From assembly GCA_018000295.1 (NCBI GenBank), contig JAGNKE010000006.1:62001-126000 (forward strand): 64,000 bases of DNA, written 5' to 3'. Each line of letters opens with the position of its first letter. Position 1 is the first letter of the stretch. The position numbers and the translations under genes were made by a program. The notes beneath the pieces are model-generated. The model saw only the letters and a program-made list of their open reading frames with translations. It searched no databases and had not been told where the DNA came from. Source of the stretch: Alphaproteobacteria bacterium. Lineage in GTDB: Bacteria; Pseudomonadota; Alphaproteobacteria; Micavibrionales; Micavibrionaceae. Positions 1 to 8,453 of this stretch are shown piece by piece.

Positions 1-638
1 ATACGCCGCCCGATCAGCGCCGCCAGCAACCCGAACAGGAAATACGGCAGCGTATGGATAATCAGGATATGCCCGATATCCTCGGAGACGCAGACGAGCC
101 GCAGGCCGAGATACCCCAGTCCCCCAACGGCCAGCGACACCATGAAGGCCAGCAGATCCGGGTGCGTGGTCTTCCCCTTCATGGAGATCAGAAAAATCGT
201 AAAGGCCGGGATCAGGCCGTACAGCAGCGAACTTTTATAGCAAAAACACCACTGAATCTCCGGCATGACAAAACCGTTCAGCCCGACCCGAAGTCCCAAA
301 AGCAAGACCAGCGCACCAAACAGCGTAAACGGCACGGCCACCATCCAATTCTGCCCGCGCATATCGGGCACACACAACCACATGGCACAAAAAGCCGCAG
401 AAACCGACATCGCCGCCACCAGCGACAGCTCAAACACAAAATCAACAGACTTCATCTGCGTGGCGATATCGAACCGGAATCCTTGCATATAGACCGCGCC
501 GATCACATACAGGAACGCGAAAAGCACCCACGGCCCCACACGCCAGAAGGGATGACGCATTTTGCAGCACGGCTTCAGCTCAGCGCACAGCGAGTCAATC
601 AGCGCATCGGTGTTTTGTTCAGGCTTGTCCTCGCTCAT
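1..638 (-). CDS. DUF1109/NrsF-like membrane anti-sigma factor, 3' end cut by window
   Basis: Reading the minus strand from the ATG at 636-638 gives an open frame of 212 codons that runs off the left edge. The first 30 residues are soluble, with a Cys-Cys pair (LKPCCKM) followed by HPFWRVGPW. After that come repeated hydrophobic helices, about six in the visible part, including GALVLLLGLRVG and FLFGLLAALIG. This layout matches the DUF1109/NrsF family, inner-membrane proteins that bind and silence SigF-type ECF sigma factors in alphaproteobacteria. The ATG overlaps the sigma factor stop (ATGA), so the two are translationally coupled, which supports a sigma/anti-sigma pair. Few residues should be missing, since the family is about 215 aa. 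Family assignment is by topology, Cys pair and context. Confidence 0.72.
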   Translation of the reverse strand, partial: MSEDKPEQNTDALIDSLCAELKPCCKMRHPFWRVGPWVLFAFLYVIGAVYMQGFRFDIATQMKSVDFVFELSLVAAMSVSAAFCAMWLCVPDMRGQNWMVAVPFTLFGALVLLLGLRVGLNGFVMPEIQWCFCYKSSLLYGLIPAFTIFLISMKGKTTHPDLLAFMVSLAVGGLGYLGLRLVCVSEDIGHILIIHTLPYFLFGLLAALIGRR

Positions 639-1198
639 CCCAGTCGGTCCTTCAGTTTGTTCATCGTGCGGTGCGCCGAAACCTTGACCGCCGAAACGCT
701 CATCCCCATCTGTTCCGCCACTTCCTGCGCGCTGTAACCGTGAATTTTGATCAGCTCGAAGACTTTTCGCTGCTTGTCGGGAAGATCGGCCAGCGCCGCC
801 TCAATATCCTTCAATTCGCCCGAAAGCGCCGGATTCGTTACATGTTGGGAGAGAAATTCACCATCTTCAAGCCCCACGGACTTATTCCCCCGGTTCTTGT
901 AATATTTCCGCAGCAAATCGGTGCGCCGGAACTGGATAATCGCCATGAGCCAGGGGCGGAATGGCCGATCCTCGCTATAGGTGGAAAGAGATTTATGCAC
1001 GGAGACCAGAACGTCCTGCACCAGATCCTCGACCCAGTCAGGATTGGCGAGGGTTCCCGCCGCCACGCCCTTGATAAACGGGATGATGTCGCGCAAAAGC
1101 TCAGCGTAAGCTCGCGCATCGCCTTTCTGCGCCCGAACCGCCAAGTCCTTCCAGACCTCGCCGCGGGATATGTCTCTATTGTCATTCGAAAGGGCCAA
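635..1198 (-). CDS. ECF-type RNA polymerase sigma factor (SigF-like)
   Basis: A 187-residue sigma-70 family protein of extracytoplasmic-function type. Region 2 lies at about residues 25-95, with the DLVQDVLVSVH core-binding motif and a PFRPWL stretch typical of -10 recognition. Region 4 lies at about 130-183, with LPDKQRKVFELI and a helix-turn-helix ending VSAVKVSAHR. No extra C-terminal domain is present. The likely start is TTG at 1198, as no in-frame ATG precedes region 2; AAAGG lies about 8 bases upstream. The stop overlaps the start of the DUF1109 membrane protein, its probable anti-sigma factor. In related bacteria such pairs respond to metal or oxidative stress; the signal here is unknown. 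Confidence 0.9.
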   Translation of the reverse strand: MALSNDNRDISRGEVWKDLAVRAQKGDARAYAELLRDIIPFIKGVAAGTLANPDWVEDLVQDVLVSVHKSLSTYSEDRPFRPWLMAIIQFRRTDLLRKYYKNRGNKSVGLEDGEFLSQHVTNPALSGELKDIEAALADLPDKQRKVFELIKIHGYSAQEVAEQMGMSVSAVKVSAHRTMNKLKDRLG

Positions 1199-1237
1199 AA
1201 CGCAGCCTTTCTGTCCGCAAAAGCCTAAAACCGGAAA

Positions 1238-1314
1238 TGGTCGGAGCGGAGGGATTCGAACCCCCGGCCCTCTGTTCCCAAAACAGATGCGCTACCAGGC
1301 TGCGCTACGCTCCG
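1238..1314 (-). tRNA. tRNA-Pro (anticodon TGG)
   Basis: The minus strand folds into a complete cloverleaf. The acceptor arms are CGGAGCG and CGCTCCG with discriminator A and an encoded CCA. The anticodon stem CTGT/ACAG encloses the loop TTTGGGA (anticodon TGG), and the T arm contains GGTTCGAATCC. It is 77 nt including CCA and stands alone between the sigma factor and the DUF192 gene. Confidence 0.97.
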
Positions 1315-1390
1315 ACATCCGGTGAATAGGGGTTTTACACGCTGCGGACGGAATCGGCAAGGCAAAAGGGGTTAAAACGGGCTTTTCTGC

Positions 1391-1912
1391 TCAGGGCGTC
1401 ATGTTGCCGAGGATTTCATGTTTCACGCTGTCCCCGATCATAATCCCGTTTTTCTGCGCCTCTCCGCCATTAATCTCAAGGACAGCCTTAACAGGCGCGA
1501 GCGATGGAATTTGAGTCAGGTCGTGCGGCTTGGTCATCGGGTGAATATGCTTGATCACCCCGTCCGCCCCGATGAAAATCATATCCAGCGGGATCAGGGT
1601 GTTTTTCATCCAGAAATTCACTTCCCGCTCGGGATCGACATAGAAAATCATCCCGTGATTGGCGGGCATCTCCTTACGGAACATCAGCCCCATATTGATC
1701 TCCTCGGGCGTACGGGCAACCTCCGCGGTATAGGTCAGAAACGAACCGTCACTTTTAACGACCTGCAGGGGCGTAGACGGAAGGCTCTGCGGCTTGACCT
1801 CCACCATAAGGCTCAGCGCGATCACGGTAACGAACCCCGCCGCCATCAGAACCAGAAGCCCGTAATTCTTGATAAATTTCAGCATTGCTGACCCCTCGCC
1901 CTCAGACGTCAT
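1391..1912 (-). CDS. DUF192 family exported protein
   Basis: 173 residues. One hydrophobic segment at about residues 14-36 is a signal anchor or signal peptide. It is followed by a DUF192 domain with family motifs: ARTPEEINMGLMFR, GMIFYVD, NFWMKNTLIPLDMIFI, VKAVLEINGG. DUF192 proteins are small secreted or periplasmic beta-rich proteins of unknown function. The start at 1912 overlaps the CBS gene stop (ATGA), so it is the distal gene of a two-gene operon; an internal Met at residue 10 is an alternative start. Function cannot be inferred beyond export. Confidence 0.85.
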   Translation of the reverse strand: MTSEGEGSAMLKFIKNYGLLVLMAAGFVTVIALSLMVEVKPQSLPSTPLQVVKSDGSFLTYTAEVARTPEEINMGLMFRKEMPANHGMIFYVDPEREVNFWMKNTLIPLDMIFIGADGVIKHIHPMTKPHDLTQIPSLAPVKAVLEINGGEAQKNGIMIGDSVKHEILGNMTP

Positions 1913-2370
1913 TCCGCACCATCCTCGGTTTTCTCAAGAAGCTCGAGCATGGACGTATAACTGATCATCCCCAGAAGCCTGTTCTGGTCGTCGATAACCG
2001 CCAGTGGTCCCCCATGATTGGTCAACAGGCTGACCCCCTCCCACAGCGGCTCTTCAGGCCCCACGGTCTGAACCTTCCGGTCCAAGACCTCGGTCACCAT
2101 GAGGGGCTTCACATTGGCTAGGCGCCGGGCCACACCGGGCGCCGCCCCGACCTTGATGTCGATTTTTATTCCATCAGCCATCGCCACCGAAACCGGCACA
2201 AGGTTACGCATCAATCCCTTGAAAGAGAAAAGCCCCAGAAGATGACCCTGCTCGTCAACAACGGGCGCAGAATTCACTTTTCCTTGTTTAAGTTTATTGA
2301 TCGCACTCTCAACATCATCGTCGGGAGATATCCGTAAGGTATTTTTTTCGATCGCAACATGGCACGGCAT
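1909..2370 (-). CDS. CBS-domain pair protein
   Basis: 153 residues made of two consecutive CBS motifs. The first has NKLKQGKVNSAPVVDEQGHLLGLFS; the second has VSLLTNHGGPLAVIDDQNRLLGMIS, about 80 residues later. CBS pairs bind adenine nucleotides or related ligands and act as regulatory modules. No catalytic domain is attached, so this is a stand-alone ligand sensor. It lies 6 bases downstream of the alpha/beta hydrolase at 2377 and overlaps the DUF192 gene by 4 bases, so all three may be co-transcribed. Partner unknown. Confidence 0.85.
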   Translation of the reverse strand: MPCHVAIEKNTLRISPDDDVESAINKLKQGKVNSAPVVDEQGHLLGLFSFKGLMRNLVPVSVAMADGIKIDIKVGAAPGVARRLANVKPLMVTEVLDRKVQTVGPEEPLWEGVSLLTNHGGPLAVIDDQNRLLGMISYTSMLELLEKTEDGAE

Positions 2371-2376
2371 GAGACA

Positions 2377-3243
2377 TTACTCCTGTGAAATCTCCGAGTC
2401 CCCATTATCCAAATCGCCGGAGGGGATGCCAGATAAAAATTCGAGAACATATTTTTGCAAGCCGTTGCGGTGCAGATTATTATGGTCCCCGCCCGGTATT
2501 TTAATATATTTCTTCGGCTCCCCGGCCATTTCAAACAGCTTCTGCCCCTGTTGAAAGGGAATGATCTCATCACGGTCGCCGTTAACCACCAGAAGTGGAG
2601 CGCGGACATCCCTGATTTTTTCGCTGTTCATGAATCGGTCCTTGAGCAGAAAATCAACCGGAACGAAGGGATAATAAAGCCGCCCCAAATCCACGAGGCT
2701 CGTAAACGGAACCTCAAGCACAAGCGCAAAAGGGCTCCGCCCCTCTCTGGAAAGACTTGCGGCAAGCTCAACCGCCACGCCCCCACCGATGGACTCCCCA
2801 TAAAGAACGATGCCTGAAGGCGCAAGCGCCTGCCGATCCTCAAGCCACTTGATGTAAGATAGAGCATCGAGATAAAACCCCTGCTCCGAAATATCACCCG
2901 GATTCCCGCCGAACCCTCGGTATTCCGCCAGTAAAACGCCGTACCCGGCGTCAAGATACTCATTCACCTTTTGCTGCCGTAAAAAGATATTCGCCGCGTT
3001 GCCATGAAAAAAAACGATAACAGGCTTGGACTGCTGCGGCGGAAAATACCACCCCTGCAGATCCAAGCCATCCTGTGTTGTAACATTGGCAATGACTGTA
3101 CCCTCAGGGGCTACCGGACGGGTCTTGTCGGGAAAATAGATCATCTTCCTCTGCATGAAAAAGAGCAAAACGACGAAAAGAACATAGACCGTTACGGCGA
3201 TCTTCGAATAATACCATGCCTTTGAAAGAAAACTCTGCCCCAT
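2377..3243 (-). CDS. Membrane-anchored alpha/beta hydrolase (copy 1)
   Basis: 288 residues. An N-terminal hydrophobic helix (about residues 14-31) is followed by an alpha/beta hydrolase domain of the BEM46/ABHD13 type. Visible motifs are the oxyanion-side FFHGNAAN (about 78-85), EYRGFGGNPG, the nucleophile elbow GESIGG with Ser near 151, the acid in NGDRDEIIP and the catalytic His in GGDHNNLH. Substrates of bacterial members are mostly unknown; thioesterase or lipase activity is possible. A close paralogue of identical length lies immediately upstream (3318-4184), so this is a tandem duplication. Confidence 0.88.
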   Translation of the reverse strand: MGQSFLSKAWYYSKIAVTVYVLFVVLLFFMQRKMIYFPDKTRPVAPEGTVIANVTTQDGLDLQGWYFPPQQSKPVIVFFHGNAANIFLRQQKVNEYLDAGYGVLLAEYRGFGGNPGDISEQGFYLDALSYIKWLEDRQALAPSGIVLYGESIGGGVAVELAASLSREGRSPFALVLEVPFTSLVDLGRLYYPFVPVDFLLKDRFMNSEKIRDVRAPLLVVNGDRDEIIPFQQGQKLFEMAGEPKKYIKIPGGDHNNLHRNGLQKYVLEFLSGIPSGDLDNGDSEISQE

Positions 3244-3317
3244 GAAAATCCTTTCGTCCTAGCCCTTCATCCCTATGCTGTGAGATTTTAAATATCGTCG
3301 AAACAAGCGATAACGAT

Positions 3318-4184
3318 TTACTCCTCTGCAGCCTCTGATCCCTTATTGTCCATGTCACTTGAAGGTATGTTCTCTAAAAAATCGAGAACATACTTCTGCA
3401 ACCCCCTGAAATGAAGTCCGTTATGATCACCCTCGGGAATCATGATATAGGTTTTGGGCTCCTGAGCCAGATCATAAAGGGTCCGACCGTCTGTATAAGG
3501 AATAAACTCGTCCTTCTCCCCGTTAATAACCAGTAAGGGGACTCTAACAGAGACCATCTTCTCAGTATTCATAAAGCGGTCAAGGAGAAGCCAGTCGACA
3601 GGAACATAAAAATGACGGCGCCGCGACATTTGAAGTAGACTCAGAAAAGGCGCCTCAAGAACGACTGCATATGGGTGCATTGACCGCTCGTCATACTGTT
3701 TGGCCATCTCAAGCACAACCCCGCTACCGATGGACTCGCCATACAAAACCATCTCCGAGAATGGAACGTCCTTTTCCTCTATCAACCAATCGATGAAAGC
3801 ATGGGCATCAAGATAAAACCCTGCCTCAGAAGGATGACCCGGATTCCCTCCATATCCTCGGTATTCTGTCAGAAGAACACCATAGCCTTTATCCAGATAG
3901 CGGTTGATTTTAATCATATGATCTTTCATTCCCACGGCATTGCCATGAAAATAAACAATGGTCTGAAGATTATTTCGGGGAGGAAAAAACCAGCCCTGTA
4001 GTTCGAGTGCGTCCTTAGTATGTACAACGGCAATTTCAGCCACCGCAGGTGCCACAGGGCGTTTTTTATCGGGCAAGTAAATCATCTTGCGCTGCATGAA
4101 ATACCATGTCGCGAGAAGACAGAGATAAAAAATGACGGCGACTTTCATCAAGCGTAGGAAACTTTTAAAAAGAAAGGCCCACAT
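3318..4184 (-). CDS. Membrane-anchored alpha/beta hydrolase (copy 2)
   Basis: 288 residues, same architecture as its downstream neighbour: one N-terminal transmembrane helix, the shared MQRKMIY-PDK-RPVAP junction, YFHGNAVG, EYRGYGGNPG, nucleophile elbow GESIGSG, acid loop GEKDEFIPY and EGDHNGLH. All triad elements are present in both copies, so neither looks decayed. The 74-base gap to copy 1 holds no clear terminator, and the MsbA-type gene is 12 bases upstream, so one transcript may carry all of them. Family is secure, substrate unknown. Confidence 0.88.
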   Translation of the reverse strand: MWAFLFKSFLRLMKVAVIFYLCLLATWYFMQRKMIYLPDKKRPVAPAVAEIAVVHTKDALELQGWFFPPRNNLQTIVYFHGNAVGMKDHMIKINRYLDKGYGVLLTEYRGYGGNPGHPSEAGFYLDAHAFIDWLIEEKDVPFSEMVLYGESIGSGVVLEMAKQYDERSMHPYAVVLEAPFLSLLQMSRRRHFYVPVDWLLLDRFMNTEKMVSVRVPLLVINGEKDEFIPYTDGRTLYDLAQEPKTYIMIPEGDHNGLHFRGLQKYVLDFLENIPSSDMDNKGSEAAEE

Positions 4185-4196
4185 ATGGTACGCCCC

Positions 4197-5972
4197 CTAC
4201 CCCTTCATCCCCGTCCGATACATTTTGGCATAAAGCCCTTCCGCTTGCAGCAAACTCTCATGCGTCCCCCGCTCGACGATCTCCCCGCGGTCCAGAACCA
4301 CGATCTGATCCGCCGCCTGAACCGTTGTGAGCCTGTGTGCGATCACAAGAGTCGTCCGCCCCTTCTCCAAGGCCTGCAGCGCCTTCTGCACAAGTTTTTC
4401 CGACTCATTATCGAGCGCGGAGGTCGCTTCATCGAGAAGCAAAATCGGTGCATCCTTCAAAATGGCCCGTGCAATCGCGATCCGCTGACGCTGCCCGCCG
4501 GAGAGCTTGACCCCGTCCTCGCCGACCACAGTCTGGTAGGCGTTCGGAAAGCCGATAATGAACTCATGCGCCGCAGCAGCCTCCGCCGCCGCGAAGATCT
4601 CCTGCTCCGTGGCCTCGGGCTTCCCGTACCGTATATTTTGGTAAACCGTGTCGTTAAAAATGGTGATGTCCTGCGAGACAAGCGCGATATGCCGCCGCAG
4701 ACTGGCAAGCGTCACCTCTCGGCTGTCCGTCCCGTCGATACGGATGCACCCGCCCGAAACATCGTAAAACCGCGGAATGAGATTGATGATCGTGCTTTTC
4801 CCGCCGCCCGATGGCCCGACCAGCGCGGTAACCTTCCCCGGCTTGGCCGTGAAGCTCACCCCGCGCAAAGCCGCCTCACCCTCCCCTTCATAGGTAAAAG
4901 TGACATTTTCGAAAAGGATTTCAGGCGCGGAGACTTTAAGATCGGGCGCATCCAAACGTGAGCCAATCAGGGGCTTGAGGTCCATCATCTCAAACACACG
5001 GTCCGCCGCGCCCAACCCCATCTGGAGATTGCCATTCAGCCGCGCCAGTTTTTTCATCGGCTCATAGGCCAGAGTAAAAGCAGCAAGAAAAGAGGCCAGC
5101 CCGCCCGCCGTCGTCGCCCCCGCCAGAACCTGATACCCGCCATAAACAATAATGAGCGAAAAAATAAGTCCCAGGATGGTCTCATTGACCGGAGTCGTCA
5201 GGTTGCGGATATGAACGGATTTGATATTGAGGTCGCGAACATTGGCAATCGCCCCGCCGATCTTGTCTTTCTCATGCTCCTCCATCCCGTACGCCTTGAC
5301 CATACGTACACCCTGAAAACTCTGGGAGAGCAAATCGGAGAGCGAAGCCATTTGATCCTGAATGGACCCCGACACCCCCCGCAAGCGCTTACCGATCTTG
5401 ACAAGAAAGATGGAAACGAACGGAACCACCAGACACGCGGCCAAAGTAAGTTTCCAGTCCTGATACAGCATCAGCATAAAAAGAAACAAAAGCGTAAACG
5501 CGCTCTTCCCGAACCCCGTCATCGTCTCGACCAGCGCCATCCGCATGACATTGACATCGTTCACCACCCGCGAAATCAACTGCCCGCTGGGATTGGCATG
5601 AAAAAACGCCAGATCGAGTGTAACAAAATGATTAAACAAATCGCGCTGGATGTCCGCCACGATCCCCTGCCCGATCCTGTTCATCGAGAGAGTATGCAGA
5701 TAGGTCGTCACCCCCCGCACAAGAAAAGTGGCAAAAACTCCTAGAGAAACAGGGAGAATAAGTTCCTTCTTTTGCCCGTAGAGAACATCGTCGAGGACAG
5801 GCTGCATGAGCTGCGCCAGAACCGCCGTCATCGCCGCAGAAACTGCCATGAGCAGAAGGGCGACAATCAGCTGTGAGGTATAAGGGTGCACATAGACCGC
5901 CGCGACCTTGCGGGCGGTGTGGGCAGATTTCCCTTTGCTTTCCGGATGATGTGGCGATGCAGCAGGCTTCAT
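4197..5972 (-). CDS. msbA: MsbA-type ABC exporter, fused TMD-NBD
   Basis: 591 residues, the usual length of lipid A flippases. The N-terminal half (about 30-330) holds six transmembrane helices. The C-terminal nucleotide-binding domain shows Walker A GPSGGGKST, Q-loop SQDITIFND, signature LSGGQRQRIAIARA, Walker B ILLLDEATSALD and the H-loop in VIAHRLTTV. It works as an inner-membrane homodimer that flips lipid A core, or exports other lipids or drugs. Half-size exporters are hard to separate by sequence alone, so the lipid A role is the most likely one, not certain. The divergent patatin-like phospholipase begins about 60 bases upstream, consistent with a lipid or envelope setting. Confidence 0.85.
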   Translation of the reverse strand: MKPAASPHHPESKGKSAHTARKVAAVYVHPYTSQLIVALLLMAVSAAMTAVLAQLMQPVLDDVLYGQKKELILPVSLGVFATFLVRGVTTYLHTLSMNRIGQGIVADIQRDLFNHFVTLDLAFFHANPSGQLISRVVNDVNVMRMALVETMTGFGKSAFTLLFLFMLMLYQDWKLTLAACLVVPFVSIFLVKIGKRLRGVSGSIQDQMASLSDLLSQSFQGVRMVKAYGMEEHEKDKIGGAIANVRDLNIKSVHIRNLTTPVNETILGLIFSLIIVYGGYQVLAGATTAGGLASFLAAFTLAYEPMKKLARLNGNLQMGLGAADRVFEMMDLKPLIGSRLDAPDLKVSAPEILFENVTFTYEGEGEAALRGVSFTAKPGKVTALVGPSGGGKSTIINLIPRFYDVSGGCIRIDGTDSREVTLASLRRHIALVSQDITIFNDTVYQNIRYGKPEATEQEIFAAAEAAAAHEFIIGFPNAYQTVVGEDGVKLSGGQRQRIAIARAILKDAPILLLDEATSALDNESEKLVQKALQALEKGRTTLVIAHRLTTVQAADQIVVLDRGEIVERGTHESLLQAEGLYAKMYRTGMKG

Positions 5973-6031
5973 GGTACCTCTGGGCTCTCACCGTATGCTA
6001 TAATGAAAGGTGAGAAAAGCAAATTTCCAGT

Positions 6032-7006
6032 GTGTGTGAGGAAAGGGTTGTACTGAGTGTGACTGAATTTAGCCCGCAGAACGGACAAACAGGAATCGGT
6101 TTGGCGCTGGGCGGCGGTATGGCAAGAGGTTTTGCCCATATCGGCGTACTCAAGGCTTTGAATCGAAATGGAATTTACCCCACATTAATCACCGGCACCT
6201 CCATCGGCGCCGTGGTCGGCTGCTGCTACCTTGCTGGAAAAATGCAGGAGTTGGAGGAATGGGCGCTCTCCCTGACGCGCTATAAAATCCTCGGCTATCT
6301 CGACTTTCGCGTCCGTAGCGCCAGCCTGATCGGCGGCAGCCGCTTAAGAACCATGCTGGAAACGCATTTCAAGGACATGACCTTCGCGGACCTGCCCTAC
6401 CCGCTCATCTGTATCGCCACTGATTTGGCCACCGGCCACGAAATCTGGTTGAGAAAGGGAAATCTTCTCGAAGCCATGATCGCCTCCTTCGCCCTGCCCG
6501 GAGTCTTCCCCCCGGTGAAATACGAAAACCGCTTTCTGGTAGACGGTGCGTTGGTGAACCCCTGCCCCGTCTCCCCATGCCAGGCGATGGGCGCCCGCAT
6601 GACCATCGCGGTGGATTTGAACGCCGACCTGATCGGCAAGGCCACAAAGCCCGGCACTTCATACCAGACCGTCACAGGCTTCGATGTCTTCAACAGCGAC
6701 CATGTCTCACCTGAAAAGACAAAGGATTTGAACGCCTCCTCGATCAGCCGCCGCCTCTTCCGGCGGGAGGAAAACAACCCCAGCCTCTTCGGTGTCATGG
6801 TCTCGGCCCTGAGTATCCTTCAGGACCGCCTCACCCGCTCACGCCTCGCCGGAGAACCGCCGGACGTGCATATCCGCCCCGCTGCCGGACATATTGGCCT
6901 GCTGGAGTTCGAAAAAGCCAAGGAGCTGATCCGGCTTGGCGAGGAATCAGCCGAACGCGCCATTCCAGAAATCATGGCGGCCAAACATCTTTTTCTTCAG
7001 AACTGA
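6032..7006 (+). CDS. Patatin-like phospholipase (RssA/NTE type)
   Basis: About 324 residues from a GTG at 6032; a second in-frame GTG at 6059, just before the conserved domain, is a plausible alternative. The patatin fold carries the oxyanion loop GGGMARGFAHIGVL, the nucleophile motif GTSIGAVVG and the catalytic Asp motif DGALVNPCP, so the Ser-Asp dyad is intact. Such proteins hydrolyse acyl esters of phospholipids or related lipids at the inner membrane. No signal peptide or transmembrane helix is evident. It is divergent from the msbA-type gene and convergent with the unknown gene at 7009, which ends only 2 bases away. Confidence 0.9.
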   Translation: MCEERVVLSVTEFSPQNGQTGIGLALGGGMARGFAHIGVLKALNRNGIYPTLITGTSIGAVVGCCYLAGKMQELEEWALSLTRYKILGYLDFRVRSASLIGGSRLRTMLETHFKDMTFADLPYPLICIATDLATGHEIWLRKGNLLEAMIASFALPGVFPPVKYENRFLVDGALVNPCPVSPCQAMGARMTIAVDLNADLIGKATKPGTSYQTVTGFDVFNSDHVSPEKTKDLNASSISRRLFRREENNPSLFGVMVSALSILQDRLTRSRLAGEPPDVHIRPAAGHIGLLEFEKAKELIRLGEESAERAIPEIMAAKHLFLQN

Positions 7007-7008
7007 TC

Positions 7009-8307
7009 CTAGGCCACCTTCATACCCGCAACCTTGGGCGTGTCAGGATTTTCAGCAGGAGCCCGAACGGACGTCTCAGCAAACACGGCATCGTTGCTGG
7101 CAACCGCCACCTGAGCTTGAGCCGGATCGGCAATGCTGGCGAAAAACTCCGGTGCCGTTACCCCGCCGATGGTCAGCTTCGGCGTGGTGCCATTCTCCAG
7201 ATCGACGCTGGCCAGCGCCCCGGACGGAACCGGCGGCGTAATGCCATCCACCTGCCGCCGGAACGCCTCGATATAGGCCTTCACATGGTCTTCCATATCG
7301 GGTGATACGCCCGGCCCACGAAATTCACCCCGATCAAGCGCCCGCTCGACGGTGCGGATAAAACGGCCGGGATTATACTCCACCATCCGCAGTGCGTTTC
7401 GCTGGCTGCCCAGACCGTGCTCGTTGGAAACGGCATCCAGGATGGCGGCGCCCATATTCCGGGCCGCAAACATATAATCATTCGTAATACCATTGACATT
7501 GCCAGCAATCAGGGCAACCCCCGTCGCATGTGTGGCATCAGCAGAGTGAACGGCACTCAAAACACGATAGTCCATCAAAGCCTGGGCAACATCGTTGTGA
7601 CCGTTGGCTCTCAGCCACTGAAGCGACTGCAAATCAGCGCGGGCCTCCTCAATGATAGTGTCCCTGAGAGCCGGAGCGTTCACGGTATCACGGTTTCCAT
7701 GCTCGCCTTCATGCTCACCGGCCAAGCGGTCCCAGATGGCAGTTGTGCCCGGCACCGCTTTAAGACGTCCGGCTCTGATACCTGAGGTAATGCTGGCTAG
7801 CTCGTTTTTGCTGTCAGCATTTGCGCCCTGAGTATTCACAAGTACAACACTGGCCTGCAGATTTGTGATTTGAAAGCTTGTAGTGCCCGCAGGAGACCTC
7901 AAGGCGTTATCAATAATGCCGTCAAGCTGCGCGTTAGTCATCGATCTGCCGAGATTAGCCAGATGGCCGTTCAGCGCCCCTCGGATAAAATCTCTGTTGG
8001 CTGCGCTGTGCGTGTCTTTAGCATCCAGCCGTCTTGGATCAATCTCAACCGACCCTGGCACATTGACTGACCGCCGCTCGACCGACGGAGAAGAGGTCAG
8101 AGCATTGTCGATGACCGCATCCACCTCAACATCCGAAACAGTGGTCCTGAGACCAGTGAGGCCGAACAAAAGCTCTTCCCGGACATAATCCCTGTTCGCA
8201 GTTCCGTGTATGTCTCGATGATTCAGCTGTTTCGGATCGATGAAAATATAGGCAAAAACATTATTTGCAGCTTGATTAACACCATTAATGAAATCAATAT
8301 CACCCAT
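7009..8307 (-). CDS. Unknown protein with duplicated N-terminal module
   Basis: 432 residues that I do not recognise. The first 150 residues contain two tandem copies of a roughly 60-residue module. Copy 1 runs from IDPKQLNHRDIHGTANRDYV to VDAVIDNALTSSP; copy 2 from IDPRRLDAKDTHSAANRDFI to LDGIIDNALRSP. The rest is mostly alpha-helical and polar, with a small-residue C-terminus ending AGMKVA. No signal peptide, membrane segment or catalytic motif stands out. GGGGG upstream of the ATG at 8307 is a good ribosome site. The 146 bases upstream contain a tandem TGTAAAC repeat near 8350. It could be a secreted effector or structural protein; this is speculation. Confidence 0.8.
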   Translation of the reverse strand: MGDIDFINGVNQAANNVFAYIFIDPKQLNHRDIHGTANRDYVREELLFGLTGLRTTVSDVEVDAVIDNALTSSPSVERRSVNVPGSVEIDPRRLDAKDTHSAANRDFIRGALNGHLANLGRSMTNAQLDGIIDNALRSPAGTTSFQITNLQASVVLVNTQGANADSKNELASITSGIRAGRLKAVPGTTAIWDRLAGEHEGEHGNRDTVNAPALRDTIIEEARADLQSLQWLRANGHNDVAQALMDYRVLSAVHSADATHATGVALIAGNVNGITNDYMFAARNMGAAILDAVSNEHGLGSQRNALRMVEYNPGRFIRTVERALDRGEFRGPGVSPDMEDHVKAYIEAFRRQVDGITPPVPSGALASVDLENGTTPKLTIGGVTAPEFFASIADPAQAQVAVASNDAVFAETSVRAPAENPDTPKVAGMKVA

Positions 8308-8453
8308 TTTATTCCCCCGTATGAAATTAAAAATAAAACTTTCTTATTGCTGTAAACTGTAAACAATCGATCATCCTGAGTCAAATAAGCACAAGCTAAT
8401 AATACGCCAGTATGCAATATGGCGAAAAAAAGGTTGAATAAAATCGAAAATAA

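Noticed and set aside
54-737. 227-residue plus-strand open frame
   Set aside because: Antisense to the membrane anti-sigma gene, whose reverse frame shows membrane helices and an ATGA overlap with the sigma factor.
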